From Pseudomonadota bacterium (lineage in GTDB: Bacteria; Pseudomonadota; Gammaproteobacteria; Acidiferrobacterales; Acidiferrobacteraceae), in NCBI GenBank assembly GCA_021795255.1, contig JAJYPQ010000173.1, positions 1 through 7,653 of the forward strand: 7,653 nucleotides of DNA. Direction: 5' to 3'. Positions 6,075-7,653 of the stretch are shown one piece after another. The notes under the pieces are model-generated. The model saw only the letters and a list, made by a program, of their open reading frames with translations. It was not told the DNA's origin and searched no databases. The translations under genes were made by a program, and so were the position numbers. The stretch's first letter is position 1. Each line of letters starts with the position of its first letter.

Positions 6075-6095
6075 AAAGCGGCCCCTTGGCCCTTT
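6075..6095 (+). other. Hairpin between the two kinase genes (possible attenuator or partial terminator)
   Basis: AAAG (6075-6078), one bulged C, and GGCC (6080-6083) pair with GGCC (6088-6091) and CTTT (6092-6095) around the loop CCTT. The stem is 8 bp with an A-rich left and T-rich right flank, as in an intrinsic terminator, but only three T residues follow the GC core. It starts 5 bp after the first kinase stop and ends 26 bp before the next ATG. Confidence 0.35.
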
Positions 6096-6121
6096 CATCG
6101 ACGCGAAGGCCGACTATCAGC

Positions 6122-7653
6122 ATGACGGTTGCCAAACCAATTTTGTCGATTTTGTGTCTTGACGTCGATCCCGCTTGGGTGGCAAGGATCTGCCGCAACG
6201 AGGACGTGGCCGTCGAGGTGGAGGAGTTGCCGTGGTCGTCAGCAGCTCACGTCAGGCTCCAAGATCTCACGCTGGATGTCATTATCATAAGCGAACCCGT
6301 GTTTCGGGTTTGGCAGGATACCGTGCAAAACGTGGTGGTACGGCCCGTGATCGTGGTCGCCCCTGAGGCCTATGGGGACCTTGTCACGGCCGGGCTGCGC
6401 TGGGGAGCGCTTGATGTCATAGCGTACGGCGACGGCGCGCGATTGGGCGCGCGTTTTCGTGGTATTTTCCAAGGTCGCGCGGGGCGCGAACTTTTGAGTG
6501 AAGCCCTGTCTTACCTGGACGAAGCGCTACTGATCGCGCGTAACCGGCCAACGGACGGCCAGGAGGTCGTCTACCGCAACTCCGCCTGTGTTCGGCGCAT
6601 GGGGGTCTCGGCTGGCGCTGGGGGTGATCAGCAACTCTTGTGTCTGGCGTCTGGTCCGCGGACCGATAGGCGCAAGCTCGACGAGATATGCCGCGAGATG
6701 CGTGCCGGACAACCCGTACGCGCCGAGATTCTGGATTATCGCGGTAATGGCGAGATGTTTTGGACCGAGTTTTCTGCGGCGCCGCTCGCCACCCCCGGAT
6801 ATTGGGTTGTTGTGTCGCGTGATGTGACACGGCGCCGGGACGCCGAAGATAACGCACAACGGCTGCGCGAGCTTGTCATAAAATCGCAAAAGCACGAAAA
6901 CACGGCTGTACTAGCGGCCGGCATTGCCCACGATTTCAATAATATTCTGACTGGCATCGTAGGAACCGCGGAACTCGCGCGTATGGCTTTGGCGCCAGAG
7001 CATGCCGTTCAAAAGGATATCGAGACTATCATCCAGGCCTCGGAGCGGGCCGCGGACCTCAACCGTGAACTTTTGGATTTTGTGGGCCCCGGCAAAAGCT
7101 CGCTCGAATCCGTCTATCTAAACAGCATGGTGACCACCATGCTGGTCATTCTCCGGTCGCAGATGCAAAAGTCGATCGTGGTGCGCAAGGCCCTACGCCC
7201 CGACATTCCGCCGATCGAGGCGGATCCCGTGGAAATTCAGCAAGTGATGTTGAGTTTGTGCCTCAATGCAAGCGAGGCGATGGCCGGGAATGGCGGCACG
7301 CTGTCCATTACCACGGATCGCATGGATATCGCAGGCGATGTCGCCGACATGTTTGCCTATGGTCGGCCGCAATCAGGTCCCCATGCCGTCTTCGAGGTCT
7401 CGGATACTGGGTGCGGCATGGAGCCCGCGTTGACCGCGCGGATCTTCGAGCCATTTTTCACCACCAAGGAGGGCGCACGCGGTATTGGGCTTAGCGTGGT
7501 CTTGAGTATCGTGAAGGCCTACCAAGGTGCTATTGATATTGATACCTCACCTGGGCAAGGCACTACAGTACGCATCGTGTTGCCGGCCGCGCCTGAGCGC
7601 GAGCGCCGCGGCGCCACGGAGGCGGGCGGGCCGCGCGACGTGGAGCATCGCAC
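6122..7653 (+). CDS. Histidine kinase with N-terminal pseudo-receiver and PAS domains, 3' end outside window
   Basis: The frame stays open from ATG 6122 to the right edge (510 codons, no stop). There is no signal peptide or membrane helix, so it should be cytoplasmic. Residues about 5-120 look like a receiver fold: hydrophobic strands ILSILCLDVD (7-16), DVIIISEP (52-59) and PVIVVAPE (75-82), then GALDVIAYGD (95-104). The phospho-acceptor Asp position appears to be Ser57, and the usual Thr and Lys appear to be Ala80 and Tyr102. A PAS/PAC-like segment covers about 148-243, ending WVVVSRDVTRRRDAE. The HisKA H box is AAGIAHDFNNILTGIVG (265-281) with His270. The HATPase has Asn382, SDTGCGM (427-433), FEPFFTTK (442-449), GIGLSVV (454-460) and a closing TTVRIVLP. 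The charged linker from 489 suggests a further domain, perhaps a C-terminal receiver as in hybrid kinases. No good Shine-Dalgarno is seen: GAAGG at 6105-6109 lies 12 nt away. Confidence 0.87.
   Translation, partial: MTVAKPILSILCLDVDPAWVARICRNEDVAVEVEELPWSSAAHVRLQDLTLDVIIISEPVFRVWQDTVQNVVVRPVIVVAPEAYGDLVTAGLRWGALDVIAYGDGARLGARFRGIFQGRAGRELLSEALSYLDEALLIARNRPTDGQEVVYRNSACVRRMGVSAGAGGDQQLLCLASGPRTDRRKLDEICREMRAGQPVRAEILDYRGNGEMFWTEFSAAPLATPGYWVVVSRDVTRRRDAEDNAQRLRELVIKSQKHENTAVLAAGIAHDFNNILTGIVGTAELARMALAPEHAVQKDIETIIQASERAADLNRELLDFVGPGKSSLESVYLNSMVTTMLVILRSQMQKSIVVRKALRPDIPPIEADPVEIQQVMLSLCLNASEAMAGNGGTLSITTDRMDIAGDVADMFAYGRPQSGPHAVFEVSDTGCGMEPALTARIFEPFFTTKEGARGIGLSVVLSIVKAYQGAIDIDTSPGQGTTVRIVLPAAPERERRGATEAGGPRDVEHR

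Noticed and set aside
6086..6121. In-frame TTG at 6086 as an upstream start for the second kinase
   Set aside because: It lies inside the intergenic hairpin with no Shine-Dalgarno, and the receiver-like strand 1 already begins properly after ATG 6122.
6417..6857. 146-codon minus-strand frame inside the second kinase
   Set aside because: It is an Arg-rich antisense shadow of the PAS-encoding region; the plus-strand frame is continuous and carries clear kinase motifs.
1..7653. CRISPR array or other tandem repeat array
   Set aside because: No regularly spaced direct repeats were seen on reading through the window.

Overview
The window is GC-rich proteobacterial DNA, most likely from a gammaproteobacterium. 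The main clue is the neighbouring pair tadA and mltF, an arrangement known from many gammaproteobacteria. A tRNA-Ser(CGA) with an encoded CCA and an outer-membrane lipoprotein transglycosylase fit the same assignment. I cannot name the genus from sequence alone.

Layout from left to right. Bases 1 to about 686 are the 3' part of an IS110-family insertion sequence; its 5' part lies outside the window and its right end cannot be fixed. A one-base deletion near 652-654 seems to have replaced the normal transposase tail. Next comes a DHA2-type drug/H+ antiporter (925-2466), preceded by an AT-rich island with a perfect TATAAT and a small dyad. A roughly 310-bp gap (2467-2776) holds a good sigma70-type promoter for tadA, the tRNA adenosine deaminase (about 2777-3301). 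tadA converges on, and overlaps by 21 bp, mltF (3281-4696, minus strand), a membrane-bound lytic transglycosylase with its own recognisable promoter. A complete tRNA-Ser(CGA) lies at 4807-4896 on the plus strand. It is followed in the same direction by two histidine kinase genes: a compact two-TM kinase (5012-6070) and a larger cytoplasmic kinase (6122 to beyond the right edge).

The most unusual part is the tandem kinase locus. The first kinase has almost no periplasmic loop and a degenerate F box in its ATP lid. The second begins with a receiver-like fold whose phospho-acceptor Asp appears to be Ser, followed by PAS, HisKA and HATPase domains, and it has no stop codon in the window. A hairpin with A- and T-rich flanks lies in the 51-bp gap between them. 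No response regulator is visible, so the partner probably lies downstream. The two kinases may form one signalling module; the housekeeping genes to the left (tadA, mltF, tRNA-Ser) are functionally unrelated to it. Nothing here is proof of a new defence or mobile system, and most of the window is ordinary chromosomal content.
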